Source of the DNA: Glycomyces algeriensis
GTDB taxonomy: Bacteria > Actinomycetota > Actinomycetes > Mycobacteriales > Micromonosporaceae
Direction: 5' to 3'
Assembly (NCBI RefSeq): GCF_027622855.1
Contig: NZ_JAPZVR010000023.1
Span: 1 to 60,211 of the forward strand
DNA length: 60,211 nucleotides
In this document: positions 15,571 through 23,958 of the stretch, one piece after another
How the letters are laid out: each line of letters starts with the position of its first letter
Position numbering within the stretch: the first letter of the stretch is position 1
Position numbers and translations under genes: made by a program
The notes under the pieces: model-generated
Databases searched by the model: none
What the model was told of the DNA's origin: nothing
Seen by the model: the letters and a program-made list of their open reading frames with translations, nothing else

Positions 15571-16263
15571 TCAGGAAGGCTGCGCCCACGAGCCCCTGAC
15601 GTGGCTGAGGTGCAGCTCCATCACCTGCTGCACGTACTCGGGGTCGCGGGTGAGGAGCCCGTGCAGGATCTCCATGTGCTCGCCGGCCGACTCCTCGAGC
15701 TCGCCCAGCTCCATGAGCGCGGTCAGGCCGTACAGGCGCGAGCGCTGGCGGAGGTTGCGGACGGTCTCGACCAGGGTCGCGTTGCCCGAGAGCGCGAGCA
15801 TCTCCAGGTGGAAGCGCATATCGGCCTCGACGTAGGCGATGAGGTCCTCTTCGGCCGCGGCGTCGACGATGGCCTGGGCGAGGGGGCGCAGCGCCTCGAT
15901 GTCGGCGGGGTCCGCCGTGGTAGCGAGCGCCACGGTCGTGGGGATCTCGATGAGCTCGCGCAGCTTCGTGTACTCGTCGAGCTGCGACTCGGAGACGACC
16001 TTGACCCGGAAGCCCTTGTTGGGCACGGGTTCGACCAGTTCCTCCTTGACGAGGTCCAGCATCGCCTCGCGCACCGGGGTGGCGGAGACGCCGAACTGCT
16101 CGGCGAGGGCGGGCACCGAGTAGACCTTGCCCGGGGCGAGTTCACCGGTGATGACGGCGGCCCGGAGGGCCTCGCCTATGCGCTCCCGGTAGCTGGCGCG
16201 GCGCCCGCCCATCTCGGGCAGGGACATCGCGACGGCTGGCGCGGCTCCGGCTCGAGCTGGCAT
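15571..16263 (-). CDS. GntR family regulator, FCD subfamily
   Basis: 230 aa. The winged HTH spans about residues 22-88: YRERIGEALRAAVITGEL, then VPALAEQFGVSATPVREAM and the wing VEPVPNKGFRVK. The C-terminal FCD helical domain has the conserved Asp/His pattern (DMRFHLEMLALSGN and LHLSHV) that usually holds a metal and an organic-acid ligand. It is adjacent to hydroxyproline epimerase and DapA-family genes on the same strand and is probably their regulator. A GTATGTCACAC site lies just upstream of its ATG (AGGAGG ribosome site), and related sites precede the deaminase and dehydrogenase genes. Confidence 0.93.
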   Translation of the reverse strand: MPARAGAAPAVAMSLPEMGGRRASYRERIGEALRAAVITGELAPGKVYSVPALAEQFGVSATPVREAMLDLVKEELVEPVPNKGFRVKVVSESQLDEYTKLRELIEIPTTVALATTADPADIEALRPLAQAIVDAAAEEDLIAYVEADMRFHLEMLALSGNATLVETVRNLRQRSRLYGLTALMELGELEESAGEHMEILHGLLTRDPEYVQQVMELHLSHVRGSWAQPS

Positions 16264-16278
16264 CAGGACCTCCTCAGT

Positions 16279-16291
16279 GGTATGTCACACG
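16279..16291. promoter_or_regulatory. Candidate GntR site upstream of gntR
   Basis: GGTATGTCACACG lies in the 54-base gap between the epimerase and gntR genes. It shares TATGTCACA with 18335-18345 and, in reverse complement, ATGTCACAC with 18244-18260. Confidence 0.5.
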
Positions 16292-16317
16292 TGGCGCGTC
16301 ACAGTATGCGGGAGGGC

Positions 16318-17319
16318 TCAGAGGATGAAACCGCTGGGGAAGGGGTCGTCGGGGTCGAGGGTGTACTGGGCGGTACCGGTTATCCACGCCCGGCCCGTGA
16401 CGGACGGGACGACAGCCGGGATGCCGGCGACCTCCGTCTCGCCGATCAGGCGCCCGGTGAAGCGCGATCCGATGAACGACTCGTTCACGAAGTCCTGGTC
16501 GAGGTCGAGCAGGCCGCGGGCGTGGAGCTGGGCCATGCGCGCGGAGGTCCCTGTGCCGCAAGGGGACCGGTCGAACCAGCCGGGATGGATCGCCATGGCG
16601 TGCCGCGAGTGCTTTGCGTCGGAGCCGGGCGCGGTCAGGTACACGTGGTGGAGGCCCCTGATGGACGGCTCGAGCGGGTGCACCGGCTCCGCTTCGGCGT
16701 TCACCGCCGCCATGATGTCGAGCCCGGCCGCGATGAGCTCGTTCTTGGCGGCCCGGTCGAAGGGCAGGCCGAGGTCGTCGAGGTCGACGAACGCGTAGAA
16801 GTTCCCGCCGAACGCCAGGTCGTAGCGGATCTCGCGGCCGTCCTTGAGGTGGACGGTGCGGTCGAGCCCGACGGAGAACGCCGGGACGTTGACGAGCGTG
16901 ACGGCCTTCGCCGACCCGTCCTCGACGCGCACGTCCACAGTGACCAGGCCCGCGGGGGTGTCGAGCCGGACGGTGGTGATCGGCTCGGTCACCGGCACCA
17001 TGCCCGTCTCACACAGCACTGTCGCCACCCCGATCGTGCCGTGGCCGCACATCGGGAGGTACCCGGAGACCTCGATGAACAGCACGCCCCAGTCGGCGTC
17101 CGGCCGGGTCGGCGGCTGGAGGATCGCCCCGCTCATCGCCGCGTGGCCGCGCGGCTCGTTCATCAGGAACTGGCGGATGTGGTCGTCGTGGTCGCGCAAG
17201 TGGTTGCGCCGCTCCATCATCGTCGCCCCGGGGACGGCGCCCACGCCGCCGGTGACGACCCGCGTGGGCATGCCCTCGGTGTGCGATTCGACGGTCTGGA
17301 GCACCAGCCTGCTGCGCAT
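16318..17319 (-). CDS. 4-hydroxyproline 2-epimerase / proline racemase family protein
   Basis: 333 aa. The two catalytic cysteines of the epimerase/racemase branch are present: PMCGHGTIG (Cys91) and DRSPCGTGTSARMA (near 253). Thr in place of the first Cys would instead indicate a dehydratase. It is predicted to interconvert trans-4-hydroxy-L-proline and cis-4-hydroxy-D-proline in the cytoplasm, the first step of hydroxyproline catabolism. GGAGGACC precedes ATG 17319, and the gap to the DapA-family gene is 11 bases, so they are co-transcribed. Proline itself as substrate is less likely given the pathway neighbours. Confidence 0.93.
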   Translation of the reverse strand: MRSRLVLQTVESHTEGMPTRVVTGGVGAVPGATMMERRNHLRDHDDHIRQFLMNEPRGHAAMSGAILQPPTRPDADWGVLFIEVSGYLPMCGHGTIGVATVLCETGMVPVTEPITTVRLDTPAGLVTVDVRVEDGSAKAVTLVNVPAFSVGLDRTVHLKDGREIRYDLAFGGNFYAFVDLDDLGLPFDRAAKNELIAAGLDIMAAVNAEAEPVHPLEPSIRGLHHVYLTAPGSDAKHSRHAMAIHPGWFDRSPCGTGTSARMAQLHARGLLDLDQDFVNESFIGSRFTGRLIGETEVAGIPAVVPSVTGRAWITGTAQYTLDPDDPFPSGFIL

Positions 17320-17330
17320 CGGTCCTCCTC

Positions 17331-18227
17331 TTACGCGAGCCCGACCGCGAGGGCCTGCTCGGTGGCGGTGCGGATCTCGGCGGCCTGCTCGGGCAGGAGC
17401 GGGACGCGGGGGAGGCGGCAGGCGCCGCCCTTGCGGCCGACGAGGTCCATGGAGAGCTTGATGGCCTGCACGAACTCGACCTTGGAGTCCCAGCGCAGGA
17501 GCGGGTGCAGCTGGCGGTACAGCGGGAGGGCGGTCGTGAGGTCGCCCGCGACGGCCGCCCGGTACAGCTCCACGGTGGACTTCGGGAGGGCGTTGGGGTA
17601 GCCGGAGACCCAGCCGACGGCGCCCGCGACGGCCAGCTCGAGCAGCACGTCGTCGGCGCCCACGAGCAGGTCGAGTCCGGGGGCGAGCTCGGCGATGCGG
17701 TAGGCGCGGCGCACGTCTCCGGAGAACTCCTTGACGGCCTGGATGAGGCGTTCGGCGTGGAGCTTCGCCAGCAGCTCGGGCGTGAGGTCGACCTTGGTGT
17801 CGATCGGGTTGTTGTATGCCACGATCGGCACGCCGGCCTTGGCGACCTCCTCGTAGTGGGCGATCACCGAGCGCTCGTCGGCCCGGTAGGCGTTGGGCGG
17901 CAGGAGCATGACCGCGCCGCACCCCGCGTCGCGCGCCTGCTCGGCCCAGCGGCGGGCCTCGGCCGCGCCGTAGGCGGCGATGCCGGGCATGACGCGCTCG
18001 CCGCCGACCGCCGCGACGGCGGTGGTGACGACCTCGGCGCGCTCGGCCTCGGTGAGGGTCTGGTACTCCCCGAGGGAGCCGTTGGGAGTGACGCCGTCGC
18101 ACCCGTTCGCCACCAGCCAGGCGCAGTGCTCGTCGAAGGCCGCGAAGTCGACCGATCCGTCGTCGTTGAACGGCAGGGCGGTGGCGACGAAGACGCCGCG
18201 CCAAGGGCGCGATTCGAGTGCCGACAT
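17331..18227 (-). CDS. DapA-family lyase, probable pyrroline-4-hydroxy-2-carboxylate deaminase
   Basis: 298 aa TIM barrel of the dihydrodipicolinate synthase family. Conserved features are CDGVTPNGSLGEYQTL in the substrate loop, the catalytic Tyr in IVAYNNP near residue 137 and the Schiff-base Lys in IQAVKEFSGD near 165. PNGSLGE instead of GTTGE argues against true DapA. Between an epimerase and a ketoglutarate semialdehyde dehydrogenase, it is expected to convert the hydroxypyrroline carboxylate to alpha-ketoglutarate semialdehyde and ammonia. ATG 18227 is preferred (GGAAG upstream); the upstream ATG at 18257 would place the candidate GntR site inside the coding region. Confidence 0.88.
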   Translation of the reverse strand: MSALESRPWRGVFVATALPFNDDGSVDFAAFDEHCAWLVANGCDGVTPNGSLGEYQTLTEAERAEVVTTAVAAVGGERVMPGIAAYGAAEARRWAEQARDAGCGAVMLLPPNAYRADERSVIAHYEEVAKAGVPIVAYNNPIDTKVDLTPELLAKLHAERLIQAVKEFSGDVRRAYRIAELAPGLDLLVGADDVLLELAVAGAVGWVSGYPNALPKSTVELYRAAVAGDLTTALPLYRQLHPLLRWDSKVEFVQAIKLSMDLVGRKGGACRLPRVPLLPEQAAEIRTATEQALAVGLA

Positions 18228-18243
18228 GGGGCTTCCAATCTCG

Positions 18244-18260
18244 ATGACGTGTGACATGGT
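18244..18260 (-). promoter_or_regulatory. Candidate GntR site upstream of the deaminase gene
   Basis: Read on the minus strand, ACCATGTCACACGTCAT lies 17-33 bases before ATG 18227. ATGTCACAC is also found upstream of gntR. Confidence 0.5.
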
Positions 18261-18331
18261 ACTGCCGAAACCGCTTGGAGCGGTCCGGCAGCGGCAGGCG
18301 GCGGTAGGGGCCGCTCACCGTTCAGCATCAG

Positions 18332-18348
18332 TAATATGTCACATACTA
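18332..18348. promoter_or_regulatory. Candidate GntR operator between divergent catabolic genes
   Basis: TAATATGTCACATACTA contains the perfect 11-bp odd palindrome TATGT-C-ACATA (18335-18345) in an A+T-rich pocket between the deaminase and the dehydrogenase gene. It is the cleanest operator candidate for the GntR protein. Confidence 0.6.
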
Positions 18349-18520
18349 TAGTTGGTTCGAGGGGGCCGCGGGCAACGGGGAGTGAACCCCGCGGACCAGC
18401 GGGCGAATCCTGACGCCCGAGCCCCGCGCACCGACCGAAGCCCGCCCGCCGGACTTCCCATACTTGAAGGCCGCGCCCGCGGGCACCGCCGCACCGACGA
18501 CCGAACGGACCGCATCACCC

Positions 18521-20044
18521 ATGGCCGACACACTGCGCAGCGTCAACCCGACCACCGGGGAAGCGTTCGGCGAGCCGATCGCCCAGACCACCCCCGAGGA
18601 GGTCGCCCGCCTCGCGGCCGCCGCCCGCGCCGCCGCACCCGGCCTCGCCGCGCTGCGCCCCGCCGAACGCGGTGCGATCATGCACACCATCGCCGCCGCG
18701 CTCACCGAGCATGAGGACGCCGTCGTCGCCCTCGCCGACGCCGAGTCCGGCCTCGGCGAGACCCGCCTCCGCGGCGAACTCGCCCGCACCACCGGCCAGT
18801 TCGAGCAGTACGCCGCCTACGCCGAGCACGGCGGCGTCCTCGACGTCGTGATCGACCACGCCGCCCCGCGCGCGACACCGCCCCGCCCCGACCTGCGCCG
18901 CTGGAACACCCCGCTCGGCCCCGTCGCGGTCTACGCGGCCTCCAACTTCCCGCTCGGCTTCGGCGTCGCCGGCACCGACACCGCCGCCGCCCTCGCCGCC
19001 GGCTGCCCGGTCGTCGCCAAAGCCCACGCCTCCCAGCCCGCCCTCGCAGTCCTGCTCGGCAAGATCATCGCCGCAGCGCTCGAACGCCACGGCGCCGACC
19101 CGCGCCTGTTCGCCGTCGTCAGCGGCTTCCAAGCCGGACTCGACCTGATCCGCGACCCGAACATCAAAGCCGGAGCCTTCACCGGATCGATCGCGGGCGG
19201 CCGGGCGCTCGCCGACGAGGCCGCGGGCCGGCCCGAACCGATCCCGTTCTACGGCGAGCTCGGCAGCCTCAACCCCGTCGTCGTCACCCCCGAGGCCGTC
19301 GCGCAGCGCGGCCGCGGCCTGGTGGAGGAGTTCGTCGCGTCCATGACGCTCGGCGCGGGTCAGTTCTGCACGAAGCCGGGCCTGCTCTTCCTTCCTGAGG
19401 GCCACGGCCTCGACGAGGCGCTGGCGGCCGCCGTGCGCGCCAAGGAGGTCCACCCGATGCTCAACGGCCGCATCCAGGAGGCCTACGCGGCGGAGGCGGC
19501 CGGACTCGCGTCGCATCCGCAGGCGCGCTTCGCGGTCGAGCCGTCGACCGCCGGTGGCGGCTTCGCGGTGACACCGGGGCTCATCGCGGCTCCCGCCGCC
19601 GCGATCGACGGCGACGACACGCTGCTGCACGAGTGCTTCGGCCCGACGGCCCTGGTGCTCACCTACGCCGACACGGCCGAGCTCGAGCGGGTCCTGCCGC
19701 AACTGCCGGGCGGCCTCACCGCGACGGTGCAGCTCGCGACCTCCGCGGACCCGGTCGCGCAGGCCGCCCTGCCGCTCCTGGCCGAACGCTCGGGCCGCGT
19801 CATCGTCAACGGCTGGCCGACCGGCGTGGCCGTGACCCACGCCCAGCACCACGGCGGCCCGTGGCCCGCCACGCTCAATGCCCGCTACACCTCGGTCGGC
19901 ACCGGCGCGATCGCGCGGTTCGTCCGGCCCGTCGCCTACCAGTCCACGCCCGAACCGCTGCTGCCCGAGGCGCTCCACTACGACAACCCGCTGGGCCTCC
20001 AGCGCCGCGTCGACGGCGTCCTCGAACCCGCGCCGAAATCCTGA
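18521..20044 (+). CDS. Alpha-ketoglutarate semialdehyde dehydrogenase (NADP+)
   Basis: 507 aa aldehyde dehydrogenase. It has the NADP-binding and catalytic features of the KGSADH/2,5-dioxopentanoate branch: ASNFPLGFGVAGTDTAAALA, KAHASQP, AFTGSIAGGRAL, FYGELGSLNPVVV with the general-base Glu near 249, and GAGQFCTKPG with catalytic Cys near 282. It oxidises alpha-ketoglutarate semialdehyde to alpha-ketoglutarate, the last step of hydroxyproline (or pentose/aldarate) breakdown. ATG 18521 begins MADTLRSVNPTTGE. CATACT at 18459-18464 is a possible -10 box, and the divergent partner shares the GntR-site region. Confidence 0.93.
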   Translation: MADTLRSVNPTTGEAFGEPIAQTTPEEVARLAAAARAAAPGLAALRPAERGAIMHTIAAALTEHEDAVVALADAESGLGETRLRGELARTTGQFEQYAAYAEHGGVLDVVIDHAAPRATPPRPDLRRWNTPLGPVAVYAASNFPLGFGVAGTDTAAALAAGCPVVAKAHASQPALAVLLGKIIAAALERHGADPRLFAVVSGFQAGLDLIRDPNIKAGAFTGSIAGGRALADEAAGRPEPIPFYGELGSLNPVVVTPEAVAQRGRGLVEEFVASMTLGAGQFCTKPGLLFLPEGHGLDEALAAAVRAKEVHPMLNGRIQEAYAAEAAGLASHPQARFAVEPSTAGGGFAVTPGLIAAPAAAIDGDDTLLHECFGPTALVLTYADTAELERVLPQLPGGLTATVQLATSADPVAQAALPLLAERSGRVIVNGWPTGVAVTHAQHHGGPWPATLNARYTSVGTGAIARFVRPVAYQSTPEPLLPEALHYDNPLGLQRRVDGVLEPAPKS

Positions 20045-20053
20045 ACGCCAGGC

Positions 20054-20069
20054 GGCCGACCGATCGGCC
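20054..20069. terminator. Hairpin between convergent genes
   Basis: GGCCGA-CCGA-TCGGCC in the 27-base gap between the dehydrogenase (+) and MFS (-) genes; a likely shared terminator. Confidence 0.5.
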
Positions 20070-20071
20070 TG

Positions 20072-22120
20072 TCAGGATCGGAGCGCCGCCGGCTCGTTCC
20101 AGTCCTGCGACTCCTCGGTGGTGATCGCGCGCGCGATGCGGGTGACGGCCTTGTCGAACACCTTGCGGTCCTCGGGGTCGGCGAGGTCCCAGTCGTCCAG
20201 GTGCGCGTCGAGCCAGCGCCGCCAGACGGCGATGAAGCGCTCGAACTCGGCCCGGCCCAGCGGCGTCAGGTGCAGTCGTCCAGTGTCGACGGCGAGCAGT
20301 CCGGAGCGGACCGCCTGCGTGAACACCGGCATGAGCACCTCCGGCGGCACGCGGTGGGCGGCGGCGATCTTGCGGACGCTGGCGCCCTCGCCGGCGCGTT
20401 CGAGCACGTAGACCTGGCGCATCGCCCATGCGTCCGCGCGGTCGAGCAGCGTGTCGGTCGCCTTGTACACCTCGGTGAAGACCGTCTCGCGCTCGCGCTG
20501 CATGACGTCGGCGATCATGCGCGCCAGCCGCTCCTCCGAGGGTGCCGGGTCGGGGGCGCCGAAGCCCTCGCCCATGTCGGCGGCGCGTCCGCGCGTCGCG
20601 TCGTGCAGGGGCCGCTCGACGAGGAACCAGGCGACGACGAACCCGACCGCGGCCACCGGCACGGTCCAGAAGAACACGAAGTCGATCGAGTCGGCGTAGG
20701 CCTGGATGATCGGCGCGATCACCGCATCCGGCAGCTCGTGCAGCGCGGCCGGGCTCGCGGCCACGGCGGGGTCCACTCCCGACTCCGCGTAGGCCGCCGC
20801 CAGCAGCGGCGTGCTGTGGTTGGTGAAGAGGGTCCCGAAGATCGCGGTGCCGAACGTGGAGCCGATGGTCCGGAAGAACGTCACGCCCGAGGTGGCCGCG
20901 CCCATCTGCGCGTACGGGACGGTGTTCTGCACCGCGATCGTCAGCACCTGCATCGCCAGGCCGAGGCCGCTGCCGAACACGAGCATGTACAGCGACTCCA
21001 GCCAGATGCTCGTGTCCGTGCCCATGGTCGACATGAGGTAGAGCCCGACGCCCATGATGAACGTGCCGAGGATCGGGAAGATCTTGTACCGGCCGGTCCT
21101 GCTCACCACCGAGCCCGACAGGATCGAGCAGACCATCATGCCCGCGACCATCGGCAGCGTGCGGTACCCGGAGACCGTGGCCGAGGTGCCGTCCACGTAC
21201 TGCAGGTAGGTCGGCAGGAAGGTCATCGCCCCGAGCATCGCGAACCCCACGATGAAGCTCAGGATCGAGGAGACGGTGAACACCGGGTTCGCGAAGAGCG
21301 CCATGGGGAGGATCGGCTCGGCCGCGCGGCGCTCGACCACGATGAACAGGAGGATCGCCACGCCCGCGCCGGCGAACATCCCCAGGATCACCCCGGAGTC
21401 CCACGCGTACTCGTCGCCGCCCCACTCCAGCGCCAGGATCAGGAGCGTCGTGCCGACCGCGACGAGGATCAGGCCCAGGTAGTCGATCACGGGCTTGACG
21501 ACCGACCGCACCCGCGGGATCGTGGCGGCCGCCATCGCGATCATGACCACCGCGATAGGCAGGTTCACGTAGAAGCACCACCGCCACGACAGGTGGTCGG
21601 TGAACAGGCCGCCGAGGGTCGGACCGAGCACAGTGGTCACACCGAACACCGCGCCCATGGCGCCCTGGTACTTGCCGCGGTCGCGGAGCGGGATGACGTC
21701 CGCGATGAGCGCCATCGCCGTCACCATCAGGCCGCCCGCGCCCAGGCCCTGGACCGCGCGGGACACGATCAGGAAGACCATGCCGTCGCTGAACCCCGCC
21801 AGAGCCGAGCCGCCCACGAACACGACCGCGCTGATCTGGAAGATCGCCTTGCGTCCGAACATGTCGCCGAACTTGCCGACCACGGCCGCCGCGATCGCCT
21901 CGGCGAGCAGGTAGGACGTGACCACCCACGCCATGTGGCCGGGGCTGCCGAGGTCGGCCACGATCGTCGGCAGGGCCGTGGAGACGATCGTCTGGTCCAG
22001 CGCCGCCATGAGCATGCCGAGCATGATGGTGGCGAACACGAGGTTGCGCCGGGACTTGCCCAGCACCGGCGGCGCCGGTTCCGCGGGGTCCGCGCGCTCA
22101 GGAGTGTCGACAGTGGCCAT
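20072..22120 (-). CDS. DHA2 family MFS drug exporter with C-terminal winged helix
   Basis: 682 aa. About 14 transmembrane helices occupy residues 25-530, with the DHA2/EmrB signatures LDQTIVSTALPTIVADLG (motif D1), GKFGDMFGRKAIF (motif A) and GAVFGVTTVLGPTLGGLF (motif C). After the last helix (FVVAWFLVERPL) there is a cytoplasmic extension of about 150 residues. It contains a MarR-like winged-helix pattern (VRKIAAAHRVPPEVLMPVF, RSGLLAVDTGRLHLTPLGR), seen in some actinobacterial pumps. It probably expels hydrophobic drugs by proton antiport. The extension may sense substrate or regulate; it is unlikely to bind DNA while membrane-tethered unless shown. Confidence 0.93.
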   Translation of the reverse strand: MATVDTPERADPAEPAPPVLGKSRRNLVFATIMLGMLMAALDQTIVSTALPTIVADLGSPGHMAWVVTSYLLAEAIAAAVVGKFGDMFGRKAIFQISAVVFVGGSALAGFSDGMVFLIVSRAVQGLGAGGLMVTAMALIADVIPLRDRGKYQGAMGAVFGVTTVLGPTLGGLFTDHLSWRWCFYVNLPIAVVMIAMAAATIPRVRSVVKPVIDYLGLILVAVGTTLLILALEWGGDEYAWDSGVILGMFAGAGVAILLFIVVERRAAEPILPMALFANPVFTVSSILSFIVGFAMLGAMTFLPTYLQYVDGTSATVSGYRTLPMVAGMMVCSILSGSVVSRTGRYKIFPILGTFIMGVGLYLMSTMGTDTSIWLESLYMLVFGSGLGLAMQVLTIAVQNTVPYAQMGAATSGVTFFRTIGSTFGTAIFGTLFTNHSTPLLAAAYAESGVDPAVAASPAALHELPDAVIAPIIQAYADSIDFVFFWTVPVAAVGFVVAWFLVERPLHDATRGRAADMGEGFGAPDPAPSEERLARMIADVMQRERETVFTEVYKATDTLLDRADAWAMRQVYVLERAGEGASVRKIAAAHRVPPEVLMPVFTQAVRSGLLAVDTGRLHLTPLGRAEFERFIAVWRRWLDAHLDDWDLADPEDRKVFDKAVTRIARAITTEESQDWNEPAALRS

Positions 22121-22230
22121 AACCGGCACGATAGCCGCAAACCGGCGCCGCCATGGCCGACTGCGCCCGATCCCGACCGGACGGGCGTAAGGTGTGCCCG
22201 GGCATCGAGGGTCCCCACGTCGGAGGTGGC

Positions 22231-23820
22231 ATGGAACTGGTCGCGATCCTGTTCGCACTCGCCGTCGGCGGGCTCCTCCTGACGGCCGCCGCCGAATGGA
22301 TGCGCATCCCCGCCCCGGTCCTCATCTGCCTCTACGGACTCGCCCTCGGCCTCGTCCCCGGCATGCCCGCCCTCGACCTCGACCCCGAGCACCTCCTCCC
22401 GATCCTGCTGCCGCCCATCCTGTGGGCCGCCGCCCGCAAGTCCTCGTGGCGCCACTTCGCCGCGAACTGGCGGCCGATCCTCTTCCTCGCGGTGCTCCTC
22501 GTCTTCATCACGACCGCGGCCGTCGCCGCCCTGGCCGCCACTATCAGCCCGGTCCTGCCGGTCAGCGCCGCGATCGTGCTCGGCGCGATCTGCGCCCCGC
22601 CCGACGCCGCGGCCGTCACCGCCGTCGCCGACCGGCTCGGCCTGCCCCGCCGGCTCGTCACCATCCTCGAAGGCGAGGGACTGTTCAACGACGTCACCGC
22701 CCTCACCCTCTACAACGTCGCCGTCATCGGCGTCGTCACCGGCTCGGTCTCAGCATTGTGGACGGCCGGCCTGTTCGCCTACTCGGCGGTCGCCGCCGCC
22801 GTGATCGGCCTGGGCGTCGGCTGGTGCCTCGTCAAACTCGGGTCCCTCGTAGCCGACAGCCGGGTCCGCACCGCCCTCGGCCTCACCGCCCCCTACATCG
22901 CCTACCTGCTCGCCGACGCCCTGAAGGCCTCCGGGGTCCTCGCCGTCATCTGCGCCGCGTTCTACCTCGTCGCCAGGTCGAACGACCCGGACGACTTCGA
23001 AGGCCGGCTCGTCCAGGGCTCGGTGTGGGACGTCCTGGAGACCGGCCTCATCGCCCTCACCTTCGGCCTGGTCGGCATGGAGCTCATCGACATCATCGAC
23101 GCCATCGGCCCCGGCGTGAGCGAACTGCTGTGGAAGGGCCTGGCGGTGGCGGGCGCGGTGATCGCGGTCCGCGCCCTCTGGCTCGCCATGGCGATCGTCC
23201 TGGGCCGCAAGGGCATCGGCTGGACGAGCCTGGGGAACCAGCCTCGCCTGGCCGTGGTGACCGCCTGGGCCGGGATGCGCGGCGTCGTCACGGTCGTGAC
23301 CGCGCTGGCGATCCCGGAGTTCACGGCGGAAGGTTCGCCGTTCCCCGGGCGCGAGCAGATCCAGTTCCTGTCCGTGGTGGTCGTGCTCGCCACGCTCGTC
23401 GCGCAGGGCCTGACCCTGCCGGGCCTGATCGCGTTCCTCGGTGTGCGGGCCGACGAGGAGAAGGAGACCGCCGCGCTGCGGTCGCTCATGCGGGAGGCGG
23501 GCGAGGCGGCGACGGAGCGGCTGCGGGAGTTGCGCCGGGAGCACAACGATGTGGACGACGAGGTCGCGGCGGCGATGGAGCGGCGGTTCGAACACCGGGC
23601 CGCGCAGATCACCGCGATGGTGGAGGACCGCGAGGACCCTGAGACCGAGCGGCTCGCCGAGCGGTTCGACACGTTGCAGCGCATCGAGGGCGAGATGCTG
23701 TCCGCCGCCACGGCGCGGGTGCTGCAGCTGCGTTCCTCGCCGGGGCACGACCCGGTCCTCGTCGACCGCGTGCTCGCCGCCCTCGACCACCGGGCGGTGA
23801 GCCGCCGCCGCGCCACCTGA
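22231..23820 (+). CDS. CPA1 family Na+/H+ antiporter
   Basis: 529 aa. About 12 membrane helices cover residues 1-410. The ion-binding helix region PPDAAAVTAVADRLGLP and the CPA1 signature LEGEGLFNDVTALTLYN (near 148-164) are clear, as is WAGMRGVVTVVTALAIP. A soluble C-terminal tail of about 115 residues is charged and predicted helical (REAGEAATERLRELRREHND). It exchanges cytoplasmic Na+ or K+ for protons. GGAGGTGG precedes ATG 22231, and TAAGGT at 22189-22194 is a likely -10 box. It is divergent from the MFS pump. Confidence 0.93.
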   Translation: MELVAILFALAVGGLLLTAAAEWMRIPAPVLICLYGLALGLVPGMPALDLDPEHLLPILLPPILWAAARKSSWRHFAANWRPILFLAVLLVFITTAAVAALAATISPVLPVSAAIVLGAICAPPDAAAVTAVADRLGLPRRLVTILEGEGLFNDVTALTLYNVAVIGVVTGSVSALWTAGLFAYSAVAAAVIGLGVGWCLVKLGSLVADSRVRTALGLTAPYIAYLLADALKASGVLAVICAAFYLVARSNDPDDFEGRLVQGSVWDVLETGLIALTFGLVGMELIDIIDAIGPGVSELLWKGLAVAGAVIAVRALWLAMAIVLGRKGIGWTSLGNQPRLAVVTAWAGMRGVVTVVTALAIPEFTAEGSPFPGREQIQFLSVVVVLATLVAQGLTLPGLIAFLGVRADEEKETAALRSLMREAGEAATERLRELRREHNDVDDEVAAAMERRFEHRAAQITAMVEDREDPETERLAERFDTLQRIEGEMLSAATARVLQLRSSPGHDPVLVDRVLAALDHRAVSRRRAT

Positions 23821-23842
23821 CTGCCGCATTCGTTGCGGCGGT

Positions 23843-23875
23843 GTGCCATGTGGCATGTGATATGTCACGTGGCAC
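23843..23875. repeat. Dispersed ATGTSACAT palindrome, long copy
   Basis: A 33-bp imperfect palindrome, from GTGCCATGTGGCATGTGA to CACGTGGCAC. Every mismatch between the arms is a G.T pair, so an RNA copy would form an uninterrupted 16-bp wobble-containing stem. It sits 22 bases after the antiporter stop and about 70 bases before the -10 box of the next gene. Confidence 0.7.
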
Positions 23876-23958
23876 CTGAGGTGCTTCGGGAAGCGAGAAC
23901 GCGGTGCCCGGTATGTCGCGGCCGGGCGCGGCGCCTTCGCGCCCTTAAGGTGGCGCTT

